Source: Nostoc sp. 106C (GTDB lineage Bacteria; Cyanobacteriota; Cyanobacteriia; Cyanobacteriales; Nostocaceae). From it: a stretch of 49,927 bases of DNA. Where the stretch lies: contig NZ_MTAW01000037.1 of assembly GCF_002154725.1 (NCBI RefSeq), forward strand, positions 1 through 49,927, written 5' to 3'. Both the position numbers and the translations under genes were made by a program. How positions within the stretch are numbered: position 1 is the stretch's first letter; every line of letters starts with the position of its first letter. The notes under the pieces are model-generated. The model saw only the letters and a program-made list of their open reading frames with translations, was not told where the DNA came from and searched no databases. Of this stretch, positions 27,675-36,466 are shown one piece after another.

Positions 27675-27911
27675 ATGTCAGCTAAGAAATCTAATTCCCG
27701 TCTAAGCCAAAAATTAATCGCTGTGTTGCTAAGTCTGAAAATTCTATTAGCTGGTATGCAAGCCTTAGACCGCATTCAAAAAGAAGAGTCGGTAACAGAA
27801 ACTCTGATTTGGCTGATTAACCAATGCATTCCGGTACTGCAACAAGTCAGTTGTCTGGAGGATGAGCAGAAAAAGAGCGATCGCAAACTTATACCTCCAG
27901 CTCATAGATAA
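27675..27911 (+). CDS. Small hypothetical protein
   Basis: A 78-residue frame; I chose the ATG at 27675 because AAAAGG lies eight bases upstream. It encodes a helical protein, with KLIAVLLSLKILLAGMQALDRI amphipathic rather than a clear membrane span, then a charged tail. I do not recognise it. It is divergent from the truncated STAND gene with about 160 bases between, and is followed by a near-perfect palindrome. It could be a small partner of the decayed gene or unrelated. Confidence 0.5.
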   Translation: MSAKKSNSRLSQKLIAVLLSLKILLAGMQALDRIQKEESVTETLIWLINQCIPVLQQVSCLEDEQKKSDRKLIPPAHR

Positions 27912-27942
27912 GATATTAAGCGATCGCGTTGACATGTGAAAA

Positions 27943-27974
27943 TTTACCAGACACGAAATTTCGTATCTGGTAAA
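27943..27974. repeat. 32-bp near-perfect palindrome
   Basis: Arms TTTACCAGA and TCTGGTAAA flank the self-complementary core ACGAAATTTCGT, with a single mismatched pair. There is no loop, so it could form a cruciform or be bound as an operator. It lies between convergent genes, 31 bases after the small hypothetical gene. Confidence 0.7.
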
Positions 27975-28066
27975 GTATCTAATCGCTACTAGCCTAGAAG
28001 GTATTCTGGTTAATTAGGTATAAATGCCACACCTGTCAGGCTTAATTCTGGAAAAGCCTTCTAAAT

Positions 28067-28094
28067 ACAAACTTCCTATAAATATTAAGTTTGT
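28067..28094 (-). terminator. Hairpin downstream of alanine dehydrogenase
   Basis: Eight perfect pairs, ACAAACTT with AAGTTTGT, around a twelve-base AT-rich loop, located eight bases past the ald stop. The following T-run on the minus strand is weak (ATTTAG). Confidence 0.5.
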
Positions 28095-28101
28095 TGTGGC
28101 C

Positions 28102-29193
28102 TTAGCTGACTAAATCGGGGAATACCTGCTGTACGCCAGGATGCACTAAGCGATGATTATGGACATTTACACCTTTAGCAAGTGCAGGGTTAACTTCCAA
28201 CGCTTTAATACCCAAGTTTGCTAACTGGACAACGTAAGGTAAGGTACTGTTGTTGAGTGCTTGGGTAGCTGTCCAAGGTACTGCACCTGGCATATTGGGA
28301 ACGCCATAATGCACTACACCTTCTTCCACATAAACTGGATTGGTGTGAGTGGTAGTACGTAAAGTTTCCACACAACCGCCTTGGTCAACAGCAACATCCA
28401 CAATTACAGAACCAGAATGCATTTGTTGTACCAATTCGCGGGATACTAATATTGGTGCTCTACGTCCAGGCACCAAAACCGCACCAACAAGCAAGTCAGC
28501 TTCTTTAACTGCGGCTTCGATATGGGCAGAGTTGCTATAAAGCAATTCAACTCTAGAGCCAAACAGAGTTTCTAGGTAGGATAAACGATCAACATTTACG
28601 TCCAATATTTGCACAATCGCGCCCATACCTACGGCAATTCTAGCTGCTTCTGTACCAACGACGCCGCCACCTAAAATTACAACTTTGCCTGCTTTGACTC
28701 CCGGAACCCCACCTAAAAGAACGCCTCGACCACCTTGGTGACGTTCTAAATAGGTTGCACCAAATTGTACGGATAACCGACCAGCAATAATGCTCATCGG
28801 TGTGAGCAAAGGGAGTTTGTTGAAACCAGGTTGTTCTACAGTTTCATAAGCGATCGCACAAGTGCCACAATCAATTAAATGTTCAGTTAATTTGCGATCG
28901 GCTGCTAAATGCAGATAAGTAAATAATATCTGCCCTTTCTGTAAAAATTTATACTCATTTGCTTGGGGTTCTTTAACTTTGACAACGAGTTCTCGATTCC
29001 ACGCCGTTTCTGGTGTGGGGACAATCTCCGCCCCAGCACTGATGTAGTCATCATCAGTAAATCCACCACCAATACCTGCTTGTGTTTGAACGAACACAGC
29101 ATGACCGTTTTCACTCAACACCCGCACGCTCGAAGGACTCAAACCTACACGAAACTCTTGATCCTTAGTTTCCTTGGGAACGCCGATTTCCAT
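28102..29193 (-). CDS. ald: Alanine dehydrogenase
   Basis: NAD-dependent reversible deamination of L-alanine to pyruvate and ammonium. The 363-residue protein shows substrate residues R15 (QEFRVG), K74 (VKVKEP) and H95 (TYLH), and the Rossmann loop GGGVVG at 175-180, as in characterised Ald enzymes. The ATG has an AGAGG ribosome site. In heterocyst-forming cyanobacteria the enzyme helps use alanine-linked nitrogen; that role is inferred. It is divergent from a high-light-inducible protein gene across about 400 bases containing an inverted-repeat operator candidate. Confidence 0.95.
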   Translation of the reverse strand: MEIGVPKETKDQEFRVGLSPSSVRVLSENGHAVFVQTQAGIGGGFTDDDYISAGAEIVPTPETAWNRELVVKVKEPQANEYKFLQKGQILFTYLHLAADRKLTEHLIDCGTCAIAYETVEQPGFNKLPLLTPMSIIAGRLSVQFGATYLERHQGGRGVLLGGVPGVKAGKVVILGGGVVGTEAARIAVGMGAIVQILDVNVDRLSYLETLFGSRVELLYSNSAHIEAAVKEADLLVGAVLVPGRRAPILVSRELVQQMHSGSVIVDVAVDQGGCVETLRTTTHTNPVYVEEGVVHYGVPNMPGAVPWTATQALNNSTLPYVVQLANLGIKALEVNPALAKGVNVHNHRLVHPGVQQVFPDLVS

Positions 29194-29373
29194 TTATAGC
29201 CTCTGATAAATTTTGGTTTCACTTTAGCCTGCCAGTACCAGACTGACTACTTCCGTATTAGGGATAGCTAACTAAATGGCCTTAAGTTTCTCTACTTCCT
29301 TTGAGGTGCTACCAACTCTTACCCTTGACTATTGCCCTAGTCTTTCTAAAATATATAAAGAATAATAAAAAAT

Positions 29374-29391
29374 TGTAAACAGTTGTTTACA
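29374..29391. promoter_or_regulatory. Perfect inverted repeat, operator candidate
   Basis: TGTAAACA and TGTTTACA are separated by GT, giving an 18-bp perfect dyad. It sits between divergent ald and the high-light-inducible gene, 183 bases before the ald start. Each arm contains GTTTACA, like a half-site of the HLR1 element bound by RpaB, but the arms are inverted rather than direct. The regulator is unknown. Confidence 0.45.
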
Positions 29392-29601
29392 TGGGTTAGC
29401 CCCAAAAAGCTGCTGCTGGATTTCTGAAGCTATGTTGCTTGAGTTCCAGACATGGCAACTCAGTTCAACACCTACGGAAGTTCTGATGTCTGAAGACCAG
29501 TGGCTATGGCACTAGGTCGGAAGCGATTCTGCGAAAAGCCGCAGCGTTTACAGACTTCTTACAATCAATTTCGTTTGCCGACAAGAAGAGAGGAATTGTT
29601 A

Positions 29602-29775
29602 ATGATGACACAACCAAAGCCAACTATTACACCCAAACTAGAGGAGCCTAAATTTGGCTTTAATGAATATGCCGAACGATTAAATGGTCGAGCTGCAATG
29701 ATTGGCTTCATCTTGATGGTGGTAATTGAATACCTAACTAATCAAGGTGTGCTATCATGGCTCGGTCTCAAGTAG
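29602..29775 (+). CDS. High-light-inducible protein (Hlip/SCP)
   Basis: One-helix chlorophyll-binding protein that protects photosystem II assembly and pigment handling under excess light in the thylakoid. The 57-residue product has the signature ERLNGRAAMIGF, where Glu, Asn and Arg bind chlorophyll, then a single membrane helix and a short Leu-Gly-Leu end. I chose the ATG at 29602 because AGAGGA lies upstream at good spacing; a longer frame from further upstream has no family resemblance. TTTACA and CTTACA near 29547 and 29558 are eleven bases apart, one off the spacing of an HLR1 light-response element. Confidence 0.92.
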   Translation: MMTQPKPTITPKLEEPKFGFNEYAERLNGRAAMIGFILMVVIEYLTNQGVLSWLGLK

Positions 29776-29830
29776 TGCTGCCACAAAGCACAGGCGTTAA
29801 AGTTGTAAGCTAGTAATTAGAAGAGTTTTG

Positions 29831-29857
29831 ACCAGCTGGGTATTCTAGCTGGTTTTA
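29831..29857 (+). terminator. Terminator after the high-light-inducible gene
   Basis: Seven pairs, ACCAGCT with AGCTGGT, around a nine-base loop, followed by TTT. It is 55 bases past the stop. The rest of 29776-30113 shows no gene. Confidence 0.6.
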
Positions 29858-30113
29858 ACTTAAGCAACAGATAGCGAAACTACCTCCCACGACTTATCGT
29901 CTATGGCTAAGAGGCACACAAAAAGTGACAGTTTTATCCGGAACTTGCATTTATAGGTGCAAGAGGGTTAATTACTACACTTCCTCTCCTACTTAAGATA
30001 ATTATAATACGTGAAAATGCCTTGACATCAGAAAGGCCAAAAACGGTCTAATTGCGGGTGAGGTATTCTCGGTAAATTGACATAAAAGCCAATCGGGATC
30101 AAAGCAAACTGTG

Positions 30114-30413
30114 ATGAATGTTATATTTCCTCGTTTTTTAAAGTCATCCTACCGGAAAGAGCCACTAATTAGTTTATTAATTACTATGGGCATAGTAGAC
30201 GCGCTGATTGGTGGATTAGATGATAGCTGGTCGTTATTTACTTTTGGTTTAGTGACAGCAGGAATCAGCCTTGGTGTCAAACTGTGGCGCATCCAGCAAC
30301 GCCGCCCCTTACCAGAAGAGGAGCCTGTGGTGCAACATTACTTACCATCGCGCTCCTCTAGTCCAACTTTACCCATGCTAACTGTGACGAAGAAAAAACC
30401 ACCCCACCAGTAA
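30114..30413 (+). CDS. Small membrane protein, conserved hypothetical
   Basis: A 99-residue protein, starting at the ATG that follows an in-frame GTG. It has two predicted membrane helices, ISLLITMGIVDALIGGL near residues 19-36 and LFTFGLVTAGISLGVKLW near 42-60. A basic, proline-rich cytoplasmic tail (QQRRPLPEEEP, KKKPPHQ) follows. I do not recognise a family with known function. It lies alone between the high-light-inducible gene and the WD40 gene, each separated by terminators. Confidence 0.68.
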   Translation: MNVIFPRFLKSSYRKEPLISLLITMGIVDALIGGLDDSWSLFTFGLVTAGISLGVKLWRIQQRRPLPEEEPVVQHYLPSRSSSPTLPMLTVTKKKPPHQ

Positions 30414-30480
30414 TAGAGTACTGAGTGTTACATAGGTTAGAGCCAGCGCCTTGGTAAGGTAGCGGGGTTTTGAATGTGCT

Positions 30481-30510
30481 TCACTTGGAGTTTAACCAAG
30501 TGAGGTTTTT
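30481..30510 (+). terminator. Rho-independent terminator
   Basis: Eight perfect pairs, TCACTTGG with CCAAGTGA, loop AGTTTAA, then GG and five T. It probably ends the transcript of the small membrane protein. Confidence 0.8.
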
Positions 30511-30644
30511 GGTGTTGCCATACTCTACAAGAGAACCAGTATACGCCCGGAGGGCAGCTTGTTGGAGAGTAGAGTACGGTAGCAACAGGCGTTACAAAAT
30601 GAGAAAAAACAGTGAGGAGCGAGGGAAAAGATAAGGATTATTCT

Positions 30645-31679
30645 GTGCTTCGCCCGTGTATTGTGTTGGCATTTATGGTTTCTATTACCCTTCCAGTTAC
30701 ATTCTGGGAGGGGTTTTCCATTAAAACTGCTCATGCGGCTCTTGAAGTACCAAACTCACAAGTTAGAACCAGCTTTACTAATCCTCAATTAATTTACACC
30801 CTTCAGGGACATGGGGGAACTGTGAAATCTCTAGCTTTCAGTCCAGATAGCAAAATTCTTGCCAGTGGCGGTGCTGAAAATGAGGGCGTAATTCGCTTGT
30901 GGAATCTAACAAAAGGCGAACGAGTGGGGACTATTCGCAAAGCACACAAAACAGCCGTAGAATCTTTGGTGATTTCGCCAGATGGACAAACCCTCGCCAG
31001 CTGTAGTAGCGATTACACAATTAATCTTTGGAACTTAAAAAATCAGAAATTTAAACGCTCTTTTGTTGGGCACAGTACTAATGTGCTGTCTTTAGCTGTA
31101 TCCCCTGATAGTAAAGTTCTGATCAGTGGTGGTATAGATGGAATTCGTTTATGGGATTTGCCGCAGCAGCGTCCTCTTGCTACTCTAGCCAGCTTTGATA
31201 ACTTTATTTATACCCTAGCAGTTAGCCCTGATGGTCAAACTCTAGCTAGTGGAGACAATAAAGGTGTGGTTAAACTGTGGAACTTGAGTACAGGAAAACT
31301 AATTCGCGCATATGTAGGACATTCCAATTTAGTTAGTAGTGTAGCTTTTACCCCAGATGGAGCAACCATTGTCACTGCTAGCCGCGATCGCACAATTAAA
31401 ATATGGAATATTTATACTGGCGAACTAATCCGCACCCTGACAGGACATAACAACTGGGTAAATGCTATTTCGATCAACCCTGATGGCAAAATCTTAGCCA
31501 GTGCTGGTAAAGATGGGATTAAGTTGTGGGATTTAACTACAGGTGAATTAATCAATACACTCAATAGCCATACTGATTGGGTAAGTGCGATCGCTTTTAG
31601 TCCAAATGGGCAAATGCTAGCCAGTGGTAGTTTTGATAAACAAATTAAGGTTTGGGGAATTCCCCCAAAACGCAATTAG
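30645..31679 (+). CDS. WD40 repeat protein, probably exported
   Basis: Seven WD40 repeats in a row, one full seven-bladed propeller. Each has the 'LAxSPDGQxLASGxxDxxIxLW' pattern, starting with IYTLQGHGGTVKSLAFSPD and ending with KQIKVWGIP. The N-terminus has a hydrophobic stretch and AHA-A, a possible signal peptide cut before ALEVPNSQ. I prefer the GTG at 30645 because AAGGA lies seven bases upstream; a GTG at 30612 in frame lacks such a site. The protein is a binding scaffold; the partner is not evident. About 40-residue repeats of this closeness are frequent in Nostocales. Confidence 0.88.
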   Translation: MLRPCIVLAFMVSITLPVTFWEGFSIKTAHAALEVPNSQVRTSFTNPQLIYTLQGHGGTVKSLAFSPDSKILASGGAENEGVIRLWNLTKGERVGTIRKAHKTAVESLVISPDGQTLASCSSDYTINLWNLKNQKFKRSFVGHSTNVLSLAVSPDSKVLISGGIDGIRLWDLPQQRPLATLASFDNFIYTLAVSPDGQTLASGDNKGVVKLWNLSTGKLIRAYVGHSNLVSSVAFTPDGATIVTASRDRTIKIWNIYTGELIRTLTGHNNWVNAISINPDGKILASAGKDGIKLWDLTTGELINTLNSHTDWVSAIAFSPNGQMLASGSFDKQIKVWGIPPKRN

Positions 31680-31746
31680 CTGTTATGGCAATCTTGAATA
31701 AGTTGTGAATTCCAAAAGACTGCTACTGGACAATTAGCTGAGAATA

Positions 31747-31777
31747 GATACCCAATTTATTGAAGAAGTTGGGTATC
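31747..31777. terminator. Hairpin between convergent WD40 and PstS-like genes
   Basis: Nine perfect pairs, GATACCCAA with TTGGGTATC, around a thirteen-base loop. No T-run follows on either strand, so its terminator role is uncertain. Confidence 0.4.
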
Positions 31778-31923
31778 TGAGCAATAAGTGCGATCGCCAT
31801 AAATCATTTTTCAAGAGAAGATGCATTACTTTTAGTAATCAGCATCATTTTTCTAAAGTTTTTTTGCATTGGCAAAACACAATTTAACTTAACTATTTTC
31901 GCCAGAAGTCTATTAAAGATTGA

Positions 31924-33021
31924 CTAACGAACACCTACAAAACCAGCTTGCTCAATTGCCTTTTGCCCTTGGTCGGTAAGTAAAAGTTTGGCATAGGCAT
32001 CTCCAATCTTCTGTTCTTGACCTTTGTTCTGTTTAATAATCACAAACAAGTTAGAGGTAATTGGATAGCTGCCATTTTTGATGGCTTCAGTATTTACCTG
32101 GTTGCGCTGACGTGGACACTGATCGGGTGACACTAGCGGTTCGCGGTATGAAGAAACTAAATCGGTAGCAGTGCGGCCCAGCGGCAAAGGTTTCACTTTA
32201 CATTGAGGTACAACTGCACGGGCAGAAGCGTAATATATACCGCCAGGAGTTTTGCTGAGTTGGCGGACTGCCTCTGTAGTTGAGTAGACATACTTGACAT
32301 TAGAGCCAAATGCTTGTTGTTTCAAGCCACTATTGGTAGAAAAGATAATTGTGTCTGCATTCTCTGGTCGTTGCGAAAAAGGTGTGATCGGTAGATTTGG
32401 GCCCCCTACCTGATTCCAGTTAGTAACTTTCCCCAAATATATCTGCTGCAATTGGGCAACAGTTAAACCCGGCATTTTCAGCGAGGGATTAACTACTACT
32501 GCTATGCCATCAATACCAACCTGACGTTGCTCAAGGGTGATACCTCGCTGTTTGGCAATGGCTTGTTCTTCATCTGTCAGGGGACGGGAAGACTGAGCAA
32601 AGTCTAATTGTCCATTCAGTAACATCCGGATACCTGAGGTAGAACCAGGACTACCGTTAACTGGGTCTAGGTAGCGCAACTTTAGTTCAGGTCTGGCACT
32701 CAGAATTTGAGAATCTACTACTTGGCGAATAGGTGCCCAAGCTGTGCTACCACCGTAATTAAATGAGTCGGTTGGCACATCAGCAAGTGACCCAAAGGTG
32801 GATGCATTACTAGAGGTGGTCTTGAGACTTTGGCTAGAGGAATCACTGTTATTGCGAGACAACAAGCCTGGCTTGAGCAACCACCAGAGCAGTCCGCCAA
32901 TCACCATAAGTGTTAGCACTTTGCCAATAATTAAACCTCTTAGGAAGATGGCAACGTCTCCCTTAATCAAAGCTTTTCCTTGGTTTGTATTGTCCATATT
33001 ATTAATGTTCTTTATTTTCAT
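31924..33021 (-). CDS. PstS-like substrate-binding protein with N-terminal membrane anchor
   Basis: A 365-residue protein of the phosphate-binding (PstS/SphX) superfamily. Residues about 28-50 form a membrane anchor (FLRGLIIGKVLTLMVIGGLLWWLL) in place of a cleaved signal peptide, followed by a Ser/Asn-rich linker. The binding domain has STAWAPIRQVVD, TSGIRMLLNGQLDFAQSSRPL and the strand GIAVVVNPSL, as in PstS-like proteins. No pstC or pstA is nearby. Instead it follows a membrane-anchored Ser/Thr kinase gene by 149 bases on the same strand, so a sensing role is possible. A second start at the ninth codon (MDNTNQGK) is equally good. Confidence 0.82.
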   Translation of the reverse strand: MKIKNINNMDNTNQGKALIKGDVAIFLRGLIIGKVLTLMVIGGLLWWLLKPGLLSRNNSDSSSQSLKTTSSNASTFGSLADVPTDSFNYGGSTAWAPIRQVVDSQILSARPELKLRYLDPVNGSPGSTSGIRMLLNGQLDFAQSSRPLTDEEQAIAKQRGITLEQRQVGIDGIAVVVNPSLKMPGLTVAQLQQIYLGKVTNWNQVGGPNLPITPFSQRPENADTIIFSTNSGLKQQAFGSNVKYVYSTTEAVRQLSKTPGGIYYASARAVVPQCKVKPLPLGRTATDLVSSYREPLVSPDQCPRQRNQVNTEAIKNGSYPITSNLFVIIKQNKGQEQKIGDAYAKLLLTDQGQKAIEQAGFVGVR

Positions 33022-33170
33022 TGAGTTTATAAAAATCTTTAGATATTAAATCGATAAAGCACCCTGTAATTATTAGTTAGTGACTCGTGTAATTAGATTA
33101 ATTTTGCTCTTTTGTAGCCAGTTCAATCATCTAATTACTAGTTTTTATTTAACCGTCTCTGAACTATTGG

Positions 33171-34346
33171 CTAATTCACATGAGCAGATGGTGAGTCAAC
33201 AAACTTTTCTATAAATGTATGTATTGGAGTTGGTTGGTTTTGCGGTGCTATACTCATACGCAAAAATGTATATATTAAAATTAATATTAATACACTAGTA
33301 ATAATTCCAAGACCCATACCCAGTAATAAAATAAACTTTCTATAAAGTAGTAAAGCCTGATCATCAGCGTTTTCATCTTTATCAACAGATTCAAAGTACT
33401 GTGGCAACGCCATATCAGGAATTAAAGCTTGCAACGCTTCTGCTGCGGATTGGTAACGCTGGCTGTGGCGTTCGTGAACCATTTTGTCTAAAACATCTGC
33501 TAGGCGATCGCTTACCTGCACCTTGTCACGCCAGATTACTTCTCCAGTATCAGGATCTTCTTCTAGTTGCTCAGGCATTAGACCTGTCAAAGCTTGAATT
33601 CCAACCATGCCTACTGCATAAATATCGCTGCTAATTTTTGGTTTTCCCTTGGCTTGTTCGCTTGGCATATAGCCAGGAGTGCCAACAGCAATTGTTACAG
33701 TAGCTCCCCGAATACCTACTTTTTTAATACTCCCAAAGTCAATCACCACAATCTTTTGATCGGAGTGTCGCCGCATGAGATTTTGGGGCTTAATATCCCG
33801 GTGGATAATTTTGTGTTGGTGGACGAAGACCAACACTTCTAGGATGTCTTTCAATAAATTAAAGACTGCTTCTTCGCTCAGAGGTCTACCTGGTACAATC
33901 TCTTGCGTCAAGTCATAACCGTCAACAAATTCTTGAACTAAATAAAAATCCCCATCTTCATGAAAGTGAGCAAACAAGGTAGGAATTTGGTTATGGTTGT
34001 TGCCTAGCTGATATAAACCTTCTGCTTCCCGGTCAAATAGATTTTTGGCAATCGGTGCAACAGCAGGATGAGGATGTTTAGGATAAAAATGTTTGACAAC
34101 ACAATAGGGCTGACCTGGTAAATCCAAATCAATCGCTAAGTAGGTATCCCCAGATCCTCCTCTAGCCAGGAGTTTGACAATCTGGAAGCGATTTCTTAGT
34201 ATTTTTTTGATTAAAGGATTCTGTTGCTTATTCAGTGTGCCACCTGATAGTAAGTAAGTAATACCACCAGATACTCTACTCTTTAACTGTGTCACAGTAT
34301 TGTAGCGATGCTGGAGTGTTTTTCTAATGCGAGGGTACTGACGCAT
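33171..34346 (-). CDS. Membrane-anchored Ser/Thr protein kinase
   Basis: Hanks-type kinase of 391 residues. Motifs: glycine loop ARGGSGDTYLA at about 61-71, K85 in VVKHF, catalytic D184 in HRDIKPQN, metal-binding D203 in IDFG, and activation segment GTPGYMPSEQ with PSE in place of APE. A single membrane helix lies about 337-362 with a short outside tail lacking PASTA or FGE domains. The first 50 residues are an extension whose RYNTVTQLKSRVSGGITYLL looks like a decayed copy of the glycine-loop region that follows. The next gene on the strand encodes a membrane-anchored PstS-like protein, which could be a co-regulated sensor. Confidence 0.92.
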   Translation of the reverse strand: MRQYPRIRKTLQHRYNTVTQLKSRVSGGITYLLSGGTLNKQQNPLIKKILRNRFQIVKLLARGGSGDTYLAIDLDLPGQPYCVVKHFYPKHPHPAVAPIAKNLFDREAEGLYQLGNNHNQIPTLFAHFHEDGDFYLVQEFVDGYDLTQEIVPGRPLSEEAVFNLLKDILEVLVFVHQHKIIHRDIKPQNLMRRHSDQKIVVIDFGSIKKVGIRGATVTIAVGTPGYMPSEQAKGKPKISSDIYAVGMVGIQALTGLMPEQLEEDPDTGEVIWRDKVQVSDRLADVLDKMVHERHSQRYQSAAEALQALIPDMALPQYFESVDKDENADDQALLLYRKFILLLGMGLGIITSVLILILIYTFLRMSIAPQNQPTPIHTFIEKFVDSPSAHVN

Positions 34347-35349
34347 GTGGCGTATCCTACCTACTAAATTGCTGACTAGTGAAATTTATTTGTAGAGTTT
34401 GCTTAAAGTTCCGAATCACCGTCTGTTTAATTGCTTGATATTTGTATAAATCCCGAGCGATTTTCCTAAGCTCGGTATTGGTTTTGGAATACTTTTACGA
34501 TTGCTAACTTAATTAAGTTATGTGATTTTTGTATACTTCTTAATGCCATAAAATACATGAAGTGATTCTACCAAAAAATCACTTAATTTTGTATTTTTTT
34601 TGATTCCTTTGGCTAGCACCTTGACAAGACTAGAGTTAAGTGCCGTAATTCTTGAAAGCTTTTGCTAAAGATGTTCTAATCTTCAATCAGCCTACGTGTT
34701 TATGTATAAAAAATATCATAAATAATCGTTTCATTAACATTTTTAAGTAAAAAATCTTACTTAGTTTAAATGTTATTTCAGTCTGATTGCTGAAGTTTTT
34801 CAGAGGCAAAGTTCTCAGTATCCTTAAAAATTCAAGCTTTAATGCTACATATCCATCACAATATAATCCTACAGTTTTAAGTATAAAAATGAAGATTTTG
34901 CTATGTATTTTAAATGATAATGAAGTTTTAAATAACTTTTTCTGCTCGTTATGGATGCGACAAAATTGCACAAAGATTTCTAGTAGTTTTGAATCGAATT
35001 TAGAAGAACAGATGCAAAACCAGGTGCAGTTCATCTAACTGATACAATTAAGTTTTAAATTACATTGGCAAACAAAAGTTTATCCTGACTTACGAAAATA
35101 TGTAAGCGATTACTTCTAGCACTACTAAAAACGGGGAATTTAATCTACCAGAAGCGATCGCACTACAATACTAATCACTATGGCTATTTTAGATGGCGTG
35201 TGATCGTTTCCCCTACATCTCCAGTTTCTTCAAGCAACCGAGGATCTAGACAGCAACTTTCGCTTAAGTAAGTGCTATTCAACTCTACTTAATATTCACT
35301 ATTTCCTGTTACAGTAAATCTGCACATCATAGAAGATGCTTTAGTTTAA
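34347..35349. other. Gene-free AT-rich gap of 1 kb
   Basis: Two short frames overlap on opposite strands here (34687-35034 minus and 34787-35038 plus). Neither has a ribosome site, family resemblance or coding-like composition, so I do not call them genes. The region also has a HIP1 octamer at 35155 and the divergent-side promoter of the kinase gene; nothing else is supportable. Confidence 0.5.
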
Positions 35350-36348
35350 CTATCCTCGAAAATATTTCTTACGTACCTTACCGTATATACTCTGTGTAAG
35401 TAATTTAGCAAGACGTATTTTTGTCAACTCTGGGATATTTGGCTGTTGTTGAATTTTATGATCAAAAAATTCATTTAATTCAGCCAGAATAACTTGGAAA
35501 CGCTTAATAATATTTTCGTATCGATACTCTGCAAAAAACTGTTCAGGCAAAGTTAATTTTACTGGATATTCAAGCAATTTTAAAATGCGTTGCGTATCAA
35601 ACTCTTTGGAATATCCAGCAATTTTATGGCAATTAAATCCAGGATCTAAGTAATCAGATAACCCGCCATTGACACTAGAGAATACCTGACAACCAGAGGC
35701 AAGGGCTTCCATTGGTTGCAGCCCAAATCCTTCACTCACACCTTGTTGTGCCCAATATTCAGCAGAATCATAAAGATAAATCTTAGCGCGATTGAAGAGA
35801 CCAGGCAAATCTTCAACATAGGAATTAACAACAAATACTTGACATTTTTTCTGCAATTCAGGAATCAATACTTGCATTAAATATTCTGAAGATTTTCTTG
35901 CCTGAACTAAAACATCAATATCTCGCTCTAGATGTAAATTTTGAAATTCATCCGAAATTTGATTAGGTAAATAATAAATCAAAGAGTTAGGAGCCTTTTG
36001 TCCCCAATATCCCATTGTATTTCGGCTTACATTAATAATCGGAATACTGGCTGGCAAGCGGAATCTATAACCCGCACTGTGGGCATGGTAGACAACGTTA
36101 TATTTCTGAAGCTTAGCTGCAAGTTGAGCAATATCAAATCCCCAACTAATCACAAAAATTACATTATCTAAATTTTTCTCCTTCAGCAGATCGTCTAGAA
36201 AAATTTTGCCTGTTTCCCGTTGACGGTAAGTTACAACATCGGCACTACAAATCTGCTGAGCCAAATTTACTGTTTTTAACTCTGCCCAAAGACCACCACA
36301 GGCAAATTTACCATCTGTCCCTGGAACTAAGAAATAAAGCTTTCTCAT
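35350..36348 (-). CDS. Glycosyltransferase, GT-B fold (group 1/GT4-like)
   Basis: A 332-residue protein with the two-domain pattern of GT-B enzymes. The C-terminal half contains SEGFGLQPMEALASGCQVFSS, the E-x7-E type nucleotide-sugar motif of GT4 enzymes. NGGLSDYL and an end region of amphipathic helices follow. The N-terminal domain starts KLYFLVPGTDGKFACGG, with the Gly-rich loop expected near the acceptor site. The sugar and acceptor cannot be told; it may act on cell-surface polysaccharide. A GAGAG ribosome site precedes the ATG. It stands alone. Confidence 0.85.
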   Translation of the reverse strand: MRKLYFLVPGTDGKFACGGLWAELKTVNLAQQICSADVVTYRQRETGKIFLDDLLKEKNLDNVIFVISWGFDIAQLAAKLQKYNVVYHAHSAGYRFRLPASIPIINVSRNTMGYWGQKAPNSLIYYLPNQISDEFQNLHLERDIDVLVQARKSSEYLMQVLIPELQKKCQVFVVNSYVEDLPGLFNRAKIYLYDSAEYWAQQGVSEGFGLQPMEALASGCQVFSSVNGGLSDYLDPGFNCHKIAGYSKEFDTQRILKLLEYPVKLTLPEQFFAEYRYENIIKRFQVILAELNEFFDHKIQQQPNIPELTKIRLAKLLTQSIYGKVRKKYFRG

Positions 36349-36466
36349 TACTTAACTCTCTGAAAATGCGTGGGCGCACAATCGCGTAGCGGTAAGTCCC
36401 TATCTTAATAGAAATGCCGCTTTTAGGAGCGGAACAGATGATATTTAGATATTCACCACTAACGAC

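Noticed and set aside
29547-29563. HLR1 light-response element before the high-light-inducible gene
   Set aside because: The TTTACA and CTTACA units are 11 bases apart rather than the usual 10, so it is too weak to list as a site.
34687-35038. Two overlapping short frames on opposite strands in the 1-kb gap
   Set aside because: No ribosome site, no family resemblance, strongly AT-rich and mutually overlapping.
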